This document shows positions 50,697 to 59,208 of a DNA stretch of 64,000 bases, piece by piece (position 1 is the stretch's first letter; each line of letters opens with the position of its first letter). The stretch covers positions 32,777 to 96,776 of the forward strand of contig DATAAZ010000026.1 in the NCBI GenBank assembly GCA_036259875.1. The letters run 5' to 3'. Source of the DNA: DATAAZ01 sp036259875 (lineage in GTDB: Bacteria > Actinomycetota > Thermoleophilia > Gaiellales > Gaiellaceae). The position numbers and the translations under genes are program-made. The notes under the pieces were generated by a model. It saw only the letters and a program-made list of their open reading frames with translations. It was not told the DNA's origin and searched no databases.

Positions 50697-51790
50697 CACC
50701 GGGATCGTAGAGCGCTGTCTTCGCGGGAAGAGACGAAGCGCTGCAGCGCCTCGTACGTTCGAACGAGCGCCGTGATCTCGACCTGCTCGTCGCGCCGGTG
50801 CGCGAAGCGGGTTGCGCCCGGGCCCAAGTTGACGGCGTCGAGACCCACGGCGGCGAACTCGGCGACCGGGGTCCACGCCTGCTTGGGCGCGACGTCGAAG
50901 TGACCCGTCTCGCGGAGCCGGCGGACGAGCGGAGCGTCCGCGACGACGGGTGCCGGCTGGGAGTTTCCCCGGATCGCGACCTCGTCCCCGCCCGCCGCCT
51001 CCGCGAGCGCCCGGATGTGCGCCTCCGCTTCCGCGGGTGCGCGACCGGGCGCGTAGCGGTAGTTGAGGAGACACGACGCCCGGTCAGGCACCACGTTCGC
51101 GGCAATTCCGCCGTCGATCCGCGTCGCGCTAACGACCTCGACGAACGGAAGCCTGCCGACCTCGATCGTGCGCGGCGGAACGGGCAGCAAGCGCGCGAGG
51201 CCTGCGACCGCCCGCTCGACCGCGTTCACGCCCTCCCACGGACGAGCCGAGTGAGCGCTCTCGCCGTGGAACACGAGCTCGGCGGTCAGGTTTCCGAGGC
51301 ATCCGACGTGGAGCTCGTTGTCGGTTGGCTCGAGGAGCACGACGAGGTCGGCCTCGCGGACGCGCGGGCAGCCGGCGAAGAGGTCCGGGAGCGCGCTCTC
51401 CTCCTGTGGCAGCTCCTCGCGCGGGAAGAAGAGGAACGCGGGTCGCACGCCGCCGCTCGGTCGCGCCGACGCAACCCAGCGGGCGAGCTCCAGCATGACC
51501 GCCAAGCCGCCTTTCATGTCGCTCGCGCCGAGCCCGTGCACGCGGCCCTCCGCGATCAGGCCGGGAACGTTGTCCTGTGCCGGAACGGTGTCCAGGTGGC
51601 CGGCGAGGACGACGAGCCCGCCGTTGGCGCCGGGCGCCTCGTACCAGAGCGTCTCGCCCGCGCGGTACGCCGGCTCCCAGGGCATCCGGGCGGCGACGAG
51701 CTCGGCGATCGCCTGCTCGCGCCGGCTCTCCGACGGGACGTCCACGAGTGCCAGCGTCGACTCGGCGAGCCGCTCTGCGACGTCCGTCAC
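50696..51790 (-). CDS. dapE: Succinyl-diaminopimelate desuccinylase
   Basis: A 364-aa M20 metallopeptidase-fold enzyme releasing LL-DAP. LAGHLDTVPAQ has the first metal His and catalytic Asp. GASDMKGGLAVML has the bridging Asp, FPREELPQEES the general base and next Glu, and GPGATRFAHRRDE the last His. It starts the dapE-dapC-dapD operon. GTG 51790 lies 6 nt from a -10 box. Confidence 0.93.
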   Translation of the reverse strand: MTDVAERLAESTLALVDVPSESRREQAIAELVAARMPWEPAYRAGETLWYEAPGANGGLVVLAGHLDTVPAQDNVPGLIAEGRVHGLGASDMKGGLAVMLELARWVASARPSGGVRPAFLFFPREELPQEESALPDLFAGCPRVREADLVVLLEPTDNELHVGCLGNLTAELVFHGESAHSARPWEGVNAVERAVAGLARLLPVPPRTIEVGRLPFVEVVSATRIDGGIAANVVPDRASCLLNYRYAPGRAPAEAEAHIRALAEAAGGDEVAIRGNSQPAPVVADAPLVRRLRETGHFDVAPKQAWTPVAEFAAVGLDAVNLGPGATRFAHRRDEQVEITALVRTYEALQRFVSSREDSALRSR

Positions 51791-51796
51791 GCCGGA

Positions 51797-51802
51797 AGGC
51801 TA
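51797..51802 (-). promoter_or_regulatory. -10 box TAGCCT, leaderless start of dapE
   Basis: On the minus strand TAGCCT (TANNNT) lies 6 nt before GTG 51790. No ribosome site. The divergent hflX promoter is about 20 nt away. Confidence 0.55.
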
Positions 51803-51819
51803 CTCGCGGCGAGCCGCGG

Positions 51820-51825
51820 CATAAT
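51820..51825 (+). promoter_or_regulatory. -10-like box CATAAT for hflX
   Basis: CATAAT lies 10 nt before ATG 51836, predicting a leader of only 2-4 nt. It is divergent from the dapE promoter. Confidence 0.45.
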
Positions 51826-51835
51826 CCCTGCGGGG

Positions 51836-53140
51836 ATGCCTCAGCACCAGCCCGATCCTTCGCCCGGTGCCGAGCCCGAGCGTGGGTTCTGCGTCGCCGT
51901 CCTCCCGTCCCGAGCCGACCCCGACGACGAGCTCGGCGAGCTGCGCGAGCTCATGCGGACGGCCGGCGTCGAGACGGTCGGGGAGCTCGTCCAGCATCGA
52001 GACGCGCCCGACCCGAGGACGTACGTCGGGAAGGGCAAACTTGCCGAGCTGCAGGAGCGCGTCGCTGCGGCCGGCGCCGAGACGGTGGTCGTCGACGACG
52101 ACCTCGACCCGAGCCAACAGCGCCGGCTCGAGGACGCGCTCCAGATGCGAGTCGTCGACCGCACCCAGCTCATCCTCGACATCTTCGCGCAGCACGCCGT
52201 GACCGCGGAGGGAAAGCTGCAAGTCGAGCTCGCCCAGCTTGAGTACAACCTGCCCCGGATGCGGGGGATGTGGCGCCATCTCGAGCGGTTGGGCGGCGGG
52301 ATCGGCACGCGGGGTCCCGGGGAGTCGCAGCTCGAAACGGACCGGCGCCTCGCTCGGCGGCGGATCGGCGTCCTGAAGGAGCGCCTGCGTGCGCTCGAAC
52401 GGCGGCGCGCGACCCAGCGGAAGGCGCGAAGCGCGGCCGCTGTCCCGGTCGTGGCGCTCGCCGGCTACACGAACGCGGGGAAGTCCACGCTCCTGAACGC
52501 GCTCACGAACGCGAACGTCTCGGTCAACGACCGCCTCTTCGAGACGCTCGACCCGACGACGCGCGCGTTCGAGCAGGACGGCCGGCGGTACCTCGTCACC
52601 GACACGGTGGGCTTCATCCGCCGGCTTCCGCACGAGCTCGTCGAGGGATTCGCGGCGACGCTCGAGGAGACGCTGCTCGCCGACGTCGTCCTGCACGTGG
52701 TCGACGCATCCGTCGGCGACGGCCGGATCGACGAGATCGTTCGCGCAGTCGACTCCGTGCTCGCGGAGATCGGCGCCGACCGTCTCCCACGCGAGCTCGT
52801 GCTCAACAAGATCGACGCCGTCGACCCGCTCGGCCGCCGCCGCCTCACGAACCGGTTCCCCGGCGCGGTGCAGATCTCGGCGCGGACGGGGGAGGGGCTC
52901 GAGGCGCTGCGCGAACGGATCGCGGAACGACTCGTCGACCGTCTCGAGCCTGTCCGCCTCGTCGTCCCGTATGCGGAGGGCCGGGTGCTGGCCGAGCTCT
53001 ACGAGCTCGGCGCGCCGATCGAGGAGCGCGTCGACCGCGCCGACGGCGTCCACATCCTCGCGCGCCTCCCGCGCAGCGAGCTCGGCCGTTTTGCGCCGTA
53101 CCTCGTCGTTGAGCCGGAGGCACACGCCGAGCGCGCGTGA
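51836..53140 (+). CDS. hflX: GTPase HflX
   Basis: A 434-aa ribosome-associated GTPase that splits stalled or stressed ribosomes. The N-terminal HflX domain has DPRTYVGKGKLAELQE and VVVDDDLDPSQQRRLEDAL, and then GGGIGTRGPGESQLETDRR. The G domain has GYTNAGKSTLLNALT, DTVGFIRRLPHELVEGF and NKID. It is co-transcribed with dut and the NUDIX gene by 4-nt overlaps. Confidence 0.95.
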   Translation: MPQHQPDPSPGAEPERGFCVAVLPSRADPDDELGELRELMRTAGVETVGELVQHRDAPDPRTYVGKGKLAELQERVAAAGAETVVVDDDLDPSQQRRLEDALQMRVVDRTQLILDIFAQHAVTAEGKLQVELAQLEYNLPRMRGMWRHLERLGGGIGTRGPGESQLETDRRLARRRIGVLKERLRALERRRATQRKARSAAAVPVVALAGYTNAGKSTLLNALTNANVSVNDRLFETLDPTTRAFEQDGRRYLVTDTVGFIRRLPHELVEGFAATLEETLLADVVLHVVDASVGDGRIDEIVRAVDSVLAEIGADRLPRELVLNKIDAVDPLGRRRLTNRFPGAVQISARTGEGLEALRERIAERLVDRLEPVRLVVPYAEGRVLAELYELGAPIEERVDRADGVHILARLPRSELGRFAPYLVVEPEAHAERA

Positions 53141-53580
53141 CCGAGCTGCCCGTCGTTCGCCTGCACCCCGATGCGCGGGTGCCGGAGCGCGCGTACGCGG
53201 GCGACGCGGGCCTCGACCTCGCGACGTGCGAGCGGGTCGAGCTCGGCCCAGGCGAGCGCGCCGTCGTCTCGACGGGGCTCGCCGTCGCGATCCCCGACGG
53301 GTACGCCGGCTTCGTCCAGCCGCGCTCGGGCCTCGCCGCGCGGCACGGTGTCGCGGTCGTGAACTCACCGGGCCTCGTCGATGCGGGCTATCGCGGCGAG
53401 ATCAAGGTCGTCCTGCTGAACACGGATCGGCGCGAGACGTTCGTCGCTGAGCCGGGCGAGCGGATCGCCCAACTCGTCGTACTCGCCGTCCCGTCCGTCG
53501 AGGTTCGCGAGGTCGAGGAGCTGCCAACGAGCGAGCGCGGCGAACGGGGGTTTGGGTCGTCGGCCGCGGTGCACCGGTGA
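53137..53580 (+). CDS. dut: Deoxyuridine 5'-triphosphate nucleotidohydrolase
   Basis: A 147-aa trimeric dUTPase producing dUMP. The five motifs are present: YAGDAGLDL, PRSGLAARHG, NSPGLVDAGYRGEI with the catalytic Asp, ERIAQLVV and RGERGFGSS. GTG start overlaps the hflX stop. Confidence 0.95.
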   Translation: MTELPVVRLHPDARVPERAYAGDAGLDLATCERVELGPGERAVVSTGLAVAIPDGYAGFVQPRSGLAARHGVAVVNSPGLVDAGYRGEIKVVLLNTDRRETFVAEPGERIAQLVVLAVPSVEVREVEELPTSERGERGFGSSAAVHR

Positions 53581-54032
53581 CCGAGCCCCGCATTCGGGTC
53601 TGCGCGATCCTCCGGCGCGCCGATCGCACCCTCTTGATTCGACAGGAAAAGCGGAGCCAGACGTACTGGATGCTTCCGGGTGGAGGCGTCCACTACGGCG
53701 AAACGCTGACAGAGGCGCTCCGACGCGAGCTGAGGGAGGAGGTGCGCCTTGGCGATGACGTCGCGCTCGAGGGCCCGGTCGCAGTCGTCGAGTCGATTTC
53801 GCCGGACTGGACGCTGCAGGCCAAGCACGTCGTCCATATCCTCTTCGCCGCGAGCCTGGACGAGCGCTCGCTGGAGGACGTCGGCTCCGAGGACGAGGCG
53901 GTGCGCGGGCACCGCCTCTTCGGACGCGACGAGCTGACGACGATCGCGCTCCATCCGCCGATCCAGCGCTTCCTCGCGCGCTGGCAGCCGGGCGACCCGA
54001 CCGTCTACCTGGGCGCCCTCTGGGCGCGGTGA
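53577..54032 (+). CDS. NUDIX hydrolase
   Basis: A 151-aa hydrolase of nucleoside diphosphate-linked compounds. The NUDIX box GGGVHYGETLTEALRRELRE followed by EV is intact. It sits directly after dut, so a nucleotide-pool cleaning role is plausible, but the substrate is unknown. The start overlaps dut by 4 nt, and the last 28 nt overlap the convergent gatD. Confidence 0.88.
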   Translation: MTEPRIRVCAILRRADRTLLIRQEKRSQTYWMLPGGGVHYGETLTEALRRELREEVRLGDDVALEGPVAVVESISPDWTLQAKHVVHILFAASLDERSLEDVGSEDEAVRGHRLFGRDELTTIALHPPIQRFLARWQPGDPTVYLGALWAR

Positions 54033-54799
54033 GACCGACGCTGGGGCGTTTCGTGACGGCCGCCGCGGGCGTACGCGCGCTCCGCCGCGACCGCGTGAGC
54101 ATGGGCTTCGACGTCGTCCGGAAGCGGCTCGAGCTCCGGCGGCTCGCCGTGGCGGCGCGCGAGCGCCTGCGCGAGGAGCCAGTCGGCGAGCCAGGGGTTC
54201 CGCGGCAAGAGCGGCCCGTGGAGGTAGGTGCCGAGCACGCGACCCCGCCTGCACCCTTCGTAGCCGCTCTCGCCGTCGTTCCCGAACCCCGCGAGGACAC
54301 GCCCGAGCGGCTCGCCCGTCGCCCCGAGGATCGTGCGCCCGGCGTGGTTCTCGAAGCCTGCGAGCGTTCGCCGCTCCCCCGGCTCGAGCTCGCATTCGAG
54401 CAGGACGTCACCGATCATGCGGCGCTCGCCGGCGACCGTATGGTGGTCGAAGACACCGGCGCCGGGAAGCTCGGCTCCCGAGCGGTCGCGGTAGAAGCGC
54501 CCGAGGAGCTGGTAGCCGCCGCACACGGCGAGCACCGCGGCGCCGCGCTCGACTGCCTCCTCGAGCTGCGGTGCTCGCGCCGCGAGGTCCGTTGCGACGA
54601 GCGCCTGCTCCCGGTCCTGGCCGCCGCCGATGTAGAGGAGGTCGTGCTCGCCCGGCCGGAGGCGCTCTCGCAGCCCGATCGTGCGGAGGTCGAAGCCGAC
54701 CCCGCGCCAGGCCGCTCGGCGCGCGAGCACGGCCATGTTGCCGCGGTCGGCGTAGATGTTCAGGTAGTCGGGATAGAGGTGGCCGACGACGACCTTCAT
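54005..54799 (-). CDS. gatD: Lipid II isoglutaminyl synthase, glutaminase subunit
   Basis: A 264-aa CobB/CobQ-like class I glutamine amidotransferase. VVGHLYPDYLNIYADRGNM is the family start, VLAVCGGYQLLGRF has the nucleophilic Cys, and GTYLHGPLLPRNPWLADWL has the catalytic His. GatD feeds ammonia to MurT to amidate the alpha-carboxyl of D-Glu in lipid II. The ATG overlaps the murT stop (ATGA). The C-terminal tail after about residue 240 is Arg-rich and overlaps the NUDIX gene. Confidence 0.92.
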   Translation of the reverse strand: MKVVVGHLYPDYLNIYADRGNMAVLARRAAWRGVGFDLRTIGLRERLRPGEHDLLYIGGGQDREQALVATDLAARAPQLEEAVERGAAVLAVCGGYQLLGRFYRDRSGAELPGAGVFDHHTVAGERRMIGDVLLECELEPGERRTLAGFENHAGRTILGATGEPLGRVLAGFGNDGESGYEGCRRGRVLGTYLHGPLLPRNPWLADWLLAQALARRHGEPPELEPLPDDVEAHAHAVAAERAYARGGRHETPQRRSHRAQRAPR

Positions 54800-56190
54800 G
54801 CGAGGCTCGGCTCTTCTTCTCGCCGTGCCCAGTAGGGCTCGACGAGGCCGCGCTCGGCAACGACTTCGCGCAGCGCGAGCATCGCCGTGTACGTGGGGAG
54901 GACAGGAAGCTCGCCGCCGAGAGGCGTGAGCTCGAGGCCGCGGTCGAGCGCCTTGTCGAGCGCGGGGACGACCTCGATCCGCTCGGGGTCGAGGCCGCCG
55001 TACTTGAAGCGGAGCGCGAGCTCGTGCGCGCGCCCACCCGTCGCGATCAGCCGCTCGAGCGCGCCGATCAGCGGCTCGAAGTCGACGTCCCAGATCCACG
55101 AGACGTCGCGTCCGTCGGCGATCCCATCGTTCAGCGCGACGACAGCGACTTCCGGCGGACGGCCGTCGACGAGCGTCCGCACCACCTCGTTCGCCCCAGC
55201 CGGGTTCTTGACGAGGAGGAGGAGGACGGTCCGCTCGCCGACGCGGATGCGCTCGAAGCGGCCGAACGCGGGCCGGAACCGCTCGAGCCCGGCCTGAACG
55301 TCGTCCAGCGTCGCCCCGAGCACGAGCGCGAGCGCTGCCGCGGCGAGCGCGTTGTAGACGTCGTAGAGGCCGGGCAGCCCGAGCGCGATCCGGCGGCTCC
55401 CCTCGGGCGTCGCGAGCTCGAACACCGTGCCCGCGAGCCCGTCGAAGGAGACGGAGCGAGCAGCGACGTCCAGCCTCGGCCGCGCATTTCCGCAGCTCGG
55501 ACAGCGGTACGCCCCGAGGTGTCCGACGTAGGCTGCCTCGTAGCCGTACGGCGTTCCGCAGTCGACGCAGTACTTCGAGTCCGCGGCGTGGGGGAGGCGC
55601 TCCCGCGCCGCGCTCGGGTCGTCGAGCCCGAAGCGGACGACGTGCTGGCGACCGCGTGCGAGGTTGGCGACGAGCGGGTCATCGGCGTTTACCAGCACGG
55701 ACGCGGCGGGCTCGAGCGCCGCTACCGCCTCCCGCCAGCGCTCGGCGACGAGCTCGAGCTCGCCGTACCGGTCGAGCTGGTCTCGGAAGAGGTTGGCGAG
55801 GCAGACGACTCGCGGCCGCAGGTGGCGCGCAACGTGCGGGAAGGCGCCCTCGTCGACCTCGAACAGCCCGAGCTCCGCCCGGCGTTGCTCGAGAAGCGCG
55901 GAGGCGACCCCGGAGACGAGGTTCGCGCCGGCGCGGTTGTGCGCGAGGCGGACGCGGCGAGCGAGGATCTCGGCCGTCATCGCCGCGGTCGTCGTCTTCC
56001 CGTTCGTGCCGGTCACGATCGCCGAGCCGCGCGGAAGCCGGGCGGCGAGCCGCGCGACCGCGGCCGGATCGACCGCGGCGAGGACCTTGCCCGGAAGCGT
56101 CGTGCCGCCGCCGCGCCCCGCGAGGCGAGACGCGCGGCCGATCAGGCGCGCGATCGCGACCTCGAGCGAGAGCGGCACCGGCGAGCGCAC
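54796..56190 (-). CDS. murT: Lipid II isoglutaminyl synthase, Mur-ligase subunit
   Basis: A 464-aa Mur-ligase-like subunit. The ATP loop AIVTGTNGKTTTAAMTAEIL, ANLFRDQLDRYGELELVAE and the MurT-specific zinc ribbon KYCVDCGTPYGYE with YRCPSCG are all present, and the C-terminal DUF1727 domain follows. GTG 56190 is chosen since similarity begins soon after and a -10 box lies 6 nt upstream; the frame is open further but unlike MurT there. Confidence 0.94.
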   Translation of the reverse strand: MRSPVPLSLEVAIARLIGRASRLAGRGGGTTLPGKVLAAVDPAAVARLAARLPRGSAIVTGTNGKTTTAAMTAEILARRVRLAHNRAGANLVSGVASALLEQRRAELGLFEVDEGAFPHVARHLRPRVVCLANLFRDQLDRYGELELVAERWREAVAALEPAASVLVNADDPLVANLARGRQHVVRFGLDDPSAARERLPHAADSKYCVDCGTPYGYEAAYVGHLGAYRCPSCGNARPRLDVAARSVSFDGLAGTVFELATPEGSRRIALGLPGLYDVYNALAAAALALVLGATLDDVQAGLERFRPAFGRFERIRVGERTVLLLLVKNPAGANEVVRTLVDGRPPEVAVVALNDGIADGRDVSWIWDVDFEPLIGALERLIATGGRAHELALRFKYGGLDPERIEVVPALDKALDRGLELTPLGGELPVLPTYTAMLALREVVAERGLVEPYWARREEEPSLA

Positions 56191-56196
56191 GGCGTG

Positions 56197-56202
56197 AGCG
56201 TA
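56197..56202 (-). promoter_or_regulatory. -10 box TACGCT, leaderless start of murT
   Basis: On the minus strand TACGCT (TANNNT) lies 6 nt before GTG 56190. No ribosome site. Confidence 0.55.
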
Positions 56203-56250
56203 GCGGCGGCGAGGAGCCGCGCTCGCCTGGGGGCTGGTCGGCACGCGTGC

Positions 56251-56303
56251 TCCCCCGTTCGGGGGAACCGGCGAAGGTTGGGTCGACGTCCCTCGAACGG
56301 GGG
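56251..56303. repeat. Overlapping inverted repeats upstream of the GGDEF/HD-GYP gene
   Basis: CCCCCGTTCG (56252-56261) is repeated inverted as CGAACGGGGG (56294-56303). The left arm also forms a local hairpin, TCCCCC (56251-56256) with GGGGGA (56261-56266). The two pairings exclude each other. They lie upstream of a -10-like TAGCGT (56327-56332), so an operator is as possible as an RNA switch. Confidence 0.5.
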
Positions 56304-56341
56304 AAGTTCGGGGTCGTTCGCCGTCGTAGCGTGTTGCGGAG

Positions 56342-56416
56342 ATGCGCCACGCGCGCGCGAAAAGGATCTCCACCTCTCGAGGTGGGCGATGCGGCGAAAA
56401 GGGGCTGTGCAGGTGA
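56342..56416 (+). CDS. Putative 24-aa leader ORF of the GGDEF/HD-GYP gene
   Basis: ATG 56342 lies 9 nt after TAGCGT (56327-56332) and opens a 24-codon basic peptide starting MRHARAKRISTSRGG. Its TGA ends 3 nt before the GTG of the main gene. It contains a hairpin, CCACCT (56370-56375) with AGGTGG (56380-56385). The placement resembles the leader ORFs of rbfA and miaB. A weak AGGTGA before GTG 56420 is the competing explanation for initiation. Confidence 0.35.
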   Translation: MRHARAKRISTSRGGRCGEKGLCR

Positions 56417-56419
56417 AGC

Positions 56420-59164
56420 GTGACGGTCGTCTCTGACGAGCTCCGCGTCGCCGACCTCGAGGCGACGACCGACCTCGGCTTCCCGCGGCGCGCCGCGCTC
56501 TTCCTCTGGCTCGTCGCGGCCGTCACGGTCGCAGCCGCGGGCCCTCCGATCGCCGAGCTCGGCCGCGACACGAACGGATGGGGGACGTTTGCCGTCCTCG
56601 CGTCGGCGGCGGCGATCGCGCAGCTCTTCGTCGCGCGCATCCCGCACAACGCGGCGCGCTACTACACGACGATCGTGTTCCTGATTGCGGCCGTGCTTCT
56701 CCTGCCCGCCGGCCTCGTCGCCCTCATGGCCGTGATCCAGCACGTGCCCGAGTGGCTGAAGATGCGGTACCGCTGGTACATCCAGACGTTCAACATCCTC
56801 AACTACACGCTCGACTGCCTCGCCGCTTGGTGGGCCGCGCACCTCGTGCTCGGCTCGCTGCACGAGCTGAGCGCGGGCGGGCGGTGGGCGGTCGCGGGAG
56901 GGGTGGCGTGCATCGTCTTCGTTGCGACGAACCACCTGCTGCTCGCGGCCATGCTCCACTTCGCCGAGCGGGTGCCCTTCTCCCGCGGCGAGCTCTTCTC
57001 GGTCGAGAGCCTCGCCACCGACCTGATCCTCGCCGCGCTCGGCGTCGCGTTCGCCACGCTGTGGCTGACGAACGCCTGGGTGATCGCGGCAGCGGTCGCC
57101 CCACTCATCCTCATCCACCGGTCGCTCAACGTCCCGGCGCTCGAAGAGGAGGCGCGCGTCGATCCGAAGACCGGGCTCTTCAACGCCCGCCACTTCACGG
57201 CCGAGCTGCGCGAGGAGCTCGCCCGGGCCAAGCGCTTCGGCCGCCCGATGTCCGTGATCATGGCCGACCTCGACCTCCTGCGCGACGTCAACAACTCGTT
57301 CGGCCACCTCGCCGGTGATGCGGTCCTCCGCGGGGTCGCGACGGTCTTCCGCCGCGAGCTTCGCGACTACGACGTCCCTGCCCGCTTCGGTGGCGAGGAG
57401 TTCGCGATCCTGCTTCCCGAGACGACGCCGCAGCACGCGCTCGAGATCGCGGAGCGGATCCGGCGGCGCGTCGCGGCGGCGACATTCGAGATCGAGACCT
57501 CGAGCGAGCCGATCCGCGTGACGATCTCGTGCGGAGTCGCCGGGTACCCGAAGGACGGGCACGACGTCAACGAGCTCATCCACCAGGCCGACCTCGCCGT
57601 ATACCGCGCGAAGCTCCAGGGCCGAAATCGCGCGCTAGGTGCGAGCACGGAGCCGCTACTCGTCCCCGCGCAGCGAAGCGTGCGGCCGGCGGCGGGACCG
57701 GGGGAACTGGAGGCCGTTCAAGCGGCCACGCGGCCGACGTCCGGCGCGCCGGACGTCGAGCGGCGCGCCGTGGACAGGCGACGTCACATGGTGGTTGGCC
57801 CGAGGTTCCTCGCGGTCCCGCCGCTCCTCGGCGCCCTTGTCGCGCTCGTCGCTGCCGCGGGGATCGGTGCCGGGGCGGCCGCGGTCGTGACGGGCGGAAC
57901 CGAGGACATCATCGGGCTGATCGCGATCGTCATCGCCGTCGCGATCGGCCAGGCGCTCGCGTTCGAGCTGGAAGGCGGTTCGATCTCGGTCGGCGCGGCC
58001 GGCGCGCTCGCCGGGGCGGCGATGTTCGGCCCGCGGGCGGCGCTCCCGCTCGCGGTGACGTTGGTCGCGATCCGCTGGAGCACCGCCCGCACGCCGTTTC
58101 GCCAGGTCGTTTTCAACGTCGGCGCAATCAGCCTCGCGACGCTCGCAGCCGCCGGCGCCTTCGCGATCGGGTGGGAGGAGGACAACGTCGGCCACGTTGT
58201 GACGGCGCTCGCGGGTCTCGTGGCGGGCGCGGCGTATTTCGCCGTCAACACCGGCCTCCTCTCGAGCGCGATGGCGCTCGAGGGTCACGAGCGCTGGCAC
58301 GCCGTCTGGAGCGAGCGGTTCGCCTGGCTCTTGCCGCACTACGTCGCGTTCGGGGCGGTTGCGGGCGCGATCGCGCTCGCGTACGAGGCGATCGGCCTCT
58401 ACGGCTTCGCGGTGTTCGTTCTTCCGCTCCTCCTCATGCGCAAGACGATGGGCGCGTACATCGGACACATGCAGCGCTCGACGCACCAGCTCCGCGCGGC
58501 CGCCGAGACGATTCGCTCGCAGAACGCGTCGCTCGAGCAGGCGAACCGCCTCCTGAAAGAGCGCTCCACCGCCGCGATGGAGAGCCTTTCCGCAACCGTC
58601 GACGCGAGAGACGCCTACACGGCCGGCCACTCGCGCCGCGTTCAGCTGCTTGCGCTCGCGATCGGCCGCGAGGTCGGGCTCTCGCAAGCGGAGCTCGACC
58701 TCCTCGGGCACGCGGCGCTTTTCCACGACATCGGCAAGCTCGCGATTCCCGACGCGATCCTCCTGAAGCCGGCGGCACTCTCGGGCGACGAGTGGGCGCT
58801 GATGCAGCGTCACGCGGACGAGGGCGCCCGGATCATCGACCGGCTCGGCTTCCTGCACGACGCCGTCCCGTCGATCCGGCACCACCACGAGCGATTCGAC
58901 GGCCGCGGATACCCGGACGGCCTCGGAGGCGAGGAGATTCCGCTCGGCGCCCGCATCATCCACGTCGCGGACGCGCTCGACTCGATGGTGACGACCCGGA
59001 TCTACCGCGCGGCGCGGCCGGTCGACGACGCGCTCACCGAGCTACGCGAAGGGGCGGGAACGCAGTTCTGCCCCCGCTGCGTCGCCGCGGTCGAGCGCCT
59101 CGTGCAGAGGGACGGGCTCGGCGCGTACGCGATCCGCGTGCCCGTCCTCGCGAACGCATCGTAG
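56420..59164 (+). CDS. Membrane protein with GGDEF and HD-GYP domains (c-di-GMP synthesis and hydrolysis)
   Basis: A 914-aa signalling protein. An N-terminal membrane block of about seven helices (residues 25-230) leads to a diguanylate cyclase domain with FGGEEFAILLPE (GGEEF starting at 324) and the product-inhibition site RDYD just before it. A second membrane block follows (about 465-680). The C-terminal HD-GYP phosphodiesterase has HSRRVQLLALAIGREVG, HDIGK at 769 and HHHERFDGRGYPDGLGG. Both catalytic centres look intact, so it could make and break c-di-GMP. The two separate membrane blocks, one before each domain, are unusual. Confidence 0.92.
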   Translation: MTVVSDELRVADLEATTDLGFPRRAALFLWLVAAVTVAAAGPPIAELGRDTNGWGTFAVLASAAAIAQLFVARIPHNAARYYTTIVFLIAAVLLLPAGLVALMAVIQHVPEWLKMRYRWYIQTFNILNYTLDCLAAWWAAHLVLGSLHELSAGGRWAVAGGVACIVFVATNHLLLAAMLHFAERVPFSRGELFSVESLATDLILAALGVAFATLWLTNAWVIAAAVAPLILIHRSLNVPALEEEARVDPKTGLFNARHFTAELREELARAKRFGRPMSVIMADLDLLRDVNNSFGHLAGDAVLRGVATVFRRELRDYDVPARFGGEEFAILLPETTPQHALEIAERIRRRVAAATFEIETSSEPIRVTISCGVAGYPKDGHDVNELIHQADLAVYRAKLQGRNRALGASTEPLLVPAQRSVRPAAGPGELEAVQAATRPTSGAPDVERRAVDRRRHMVVGPRFLAVPPLLGALVALVAAAGIGAGAAAVVTGGTEDIIGLIAIVIAVAIGQALAFELEGGSISVGAAGALAGAAMFGPRAALPLAVTLVAIRWSTARTPFRQVVFNVGAISLATLAAAGAFAIGWEEDNVGHVVTALAGLVAGAAYFAVNTGLLSSAMALEGHERWHAVWSERFAWLLPHYVAFGAVAGAIALAYEAIGLYGFAVFVLPLLLMRKTMGAYIGHMQRSTHQLRAAAETIRSQNASLEQANRLLKERSTAAMESLSATVDARDAYTAGHSRRVQLLALAIGREVGLSQAELDLLGHAALFHDIGKLAIPDAILLKPAALSGDEWALMQRHADEGARIIDRLGFLHDAVPSIRHHHERFDGRGYPDGLGGEEIPLGARIIHVADALDSMVTTRIYRAARPVDDALTELREGAGTQFCPRCVAAVERLVQRDGLGAYAIRVPVLANAS

Positions 59165-59208
59165 GGCGGGGTTCCGCGCCGTTGCGGCGCGCTGGAAGGA
59201 TACGGTCG

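Noticed and set aside
50704..50709. TACGAT 7 nt before dapC as a leaderless promoter
   Set aside because: It lies inside the end of dapE, whose stop overlaps the dapC start, so operon translation explains dapC; an internal promoter cannot be distinguished.
56340..56419. c-di-GMP riboswitch before the GGDEF/HD-GYP gene
   Set aside because: Some short similarities (GCGAAAAGG twice) exist, but the GEMM core sequences are absent.
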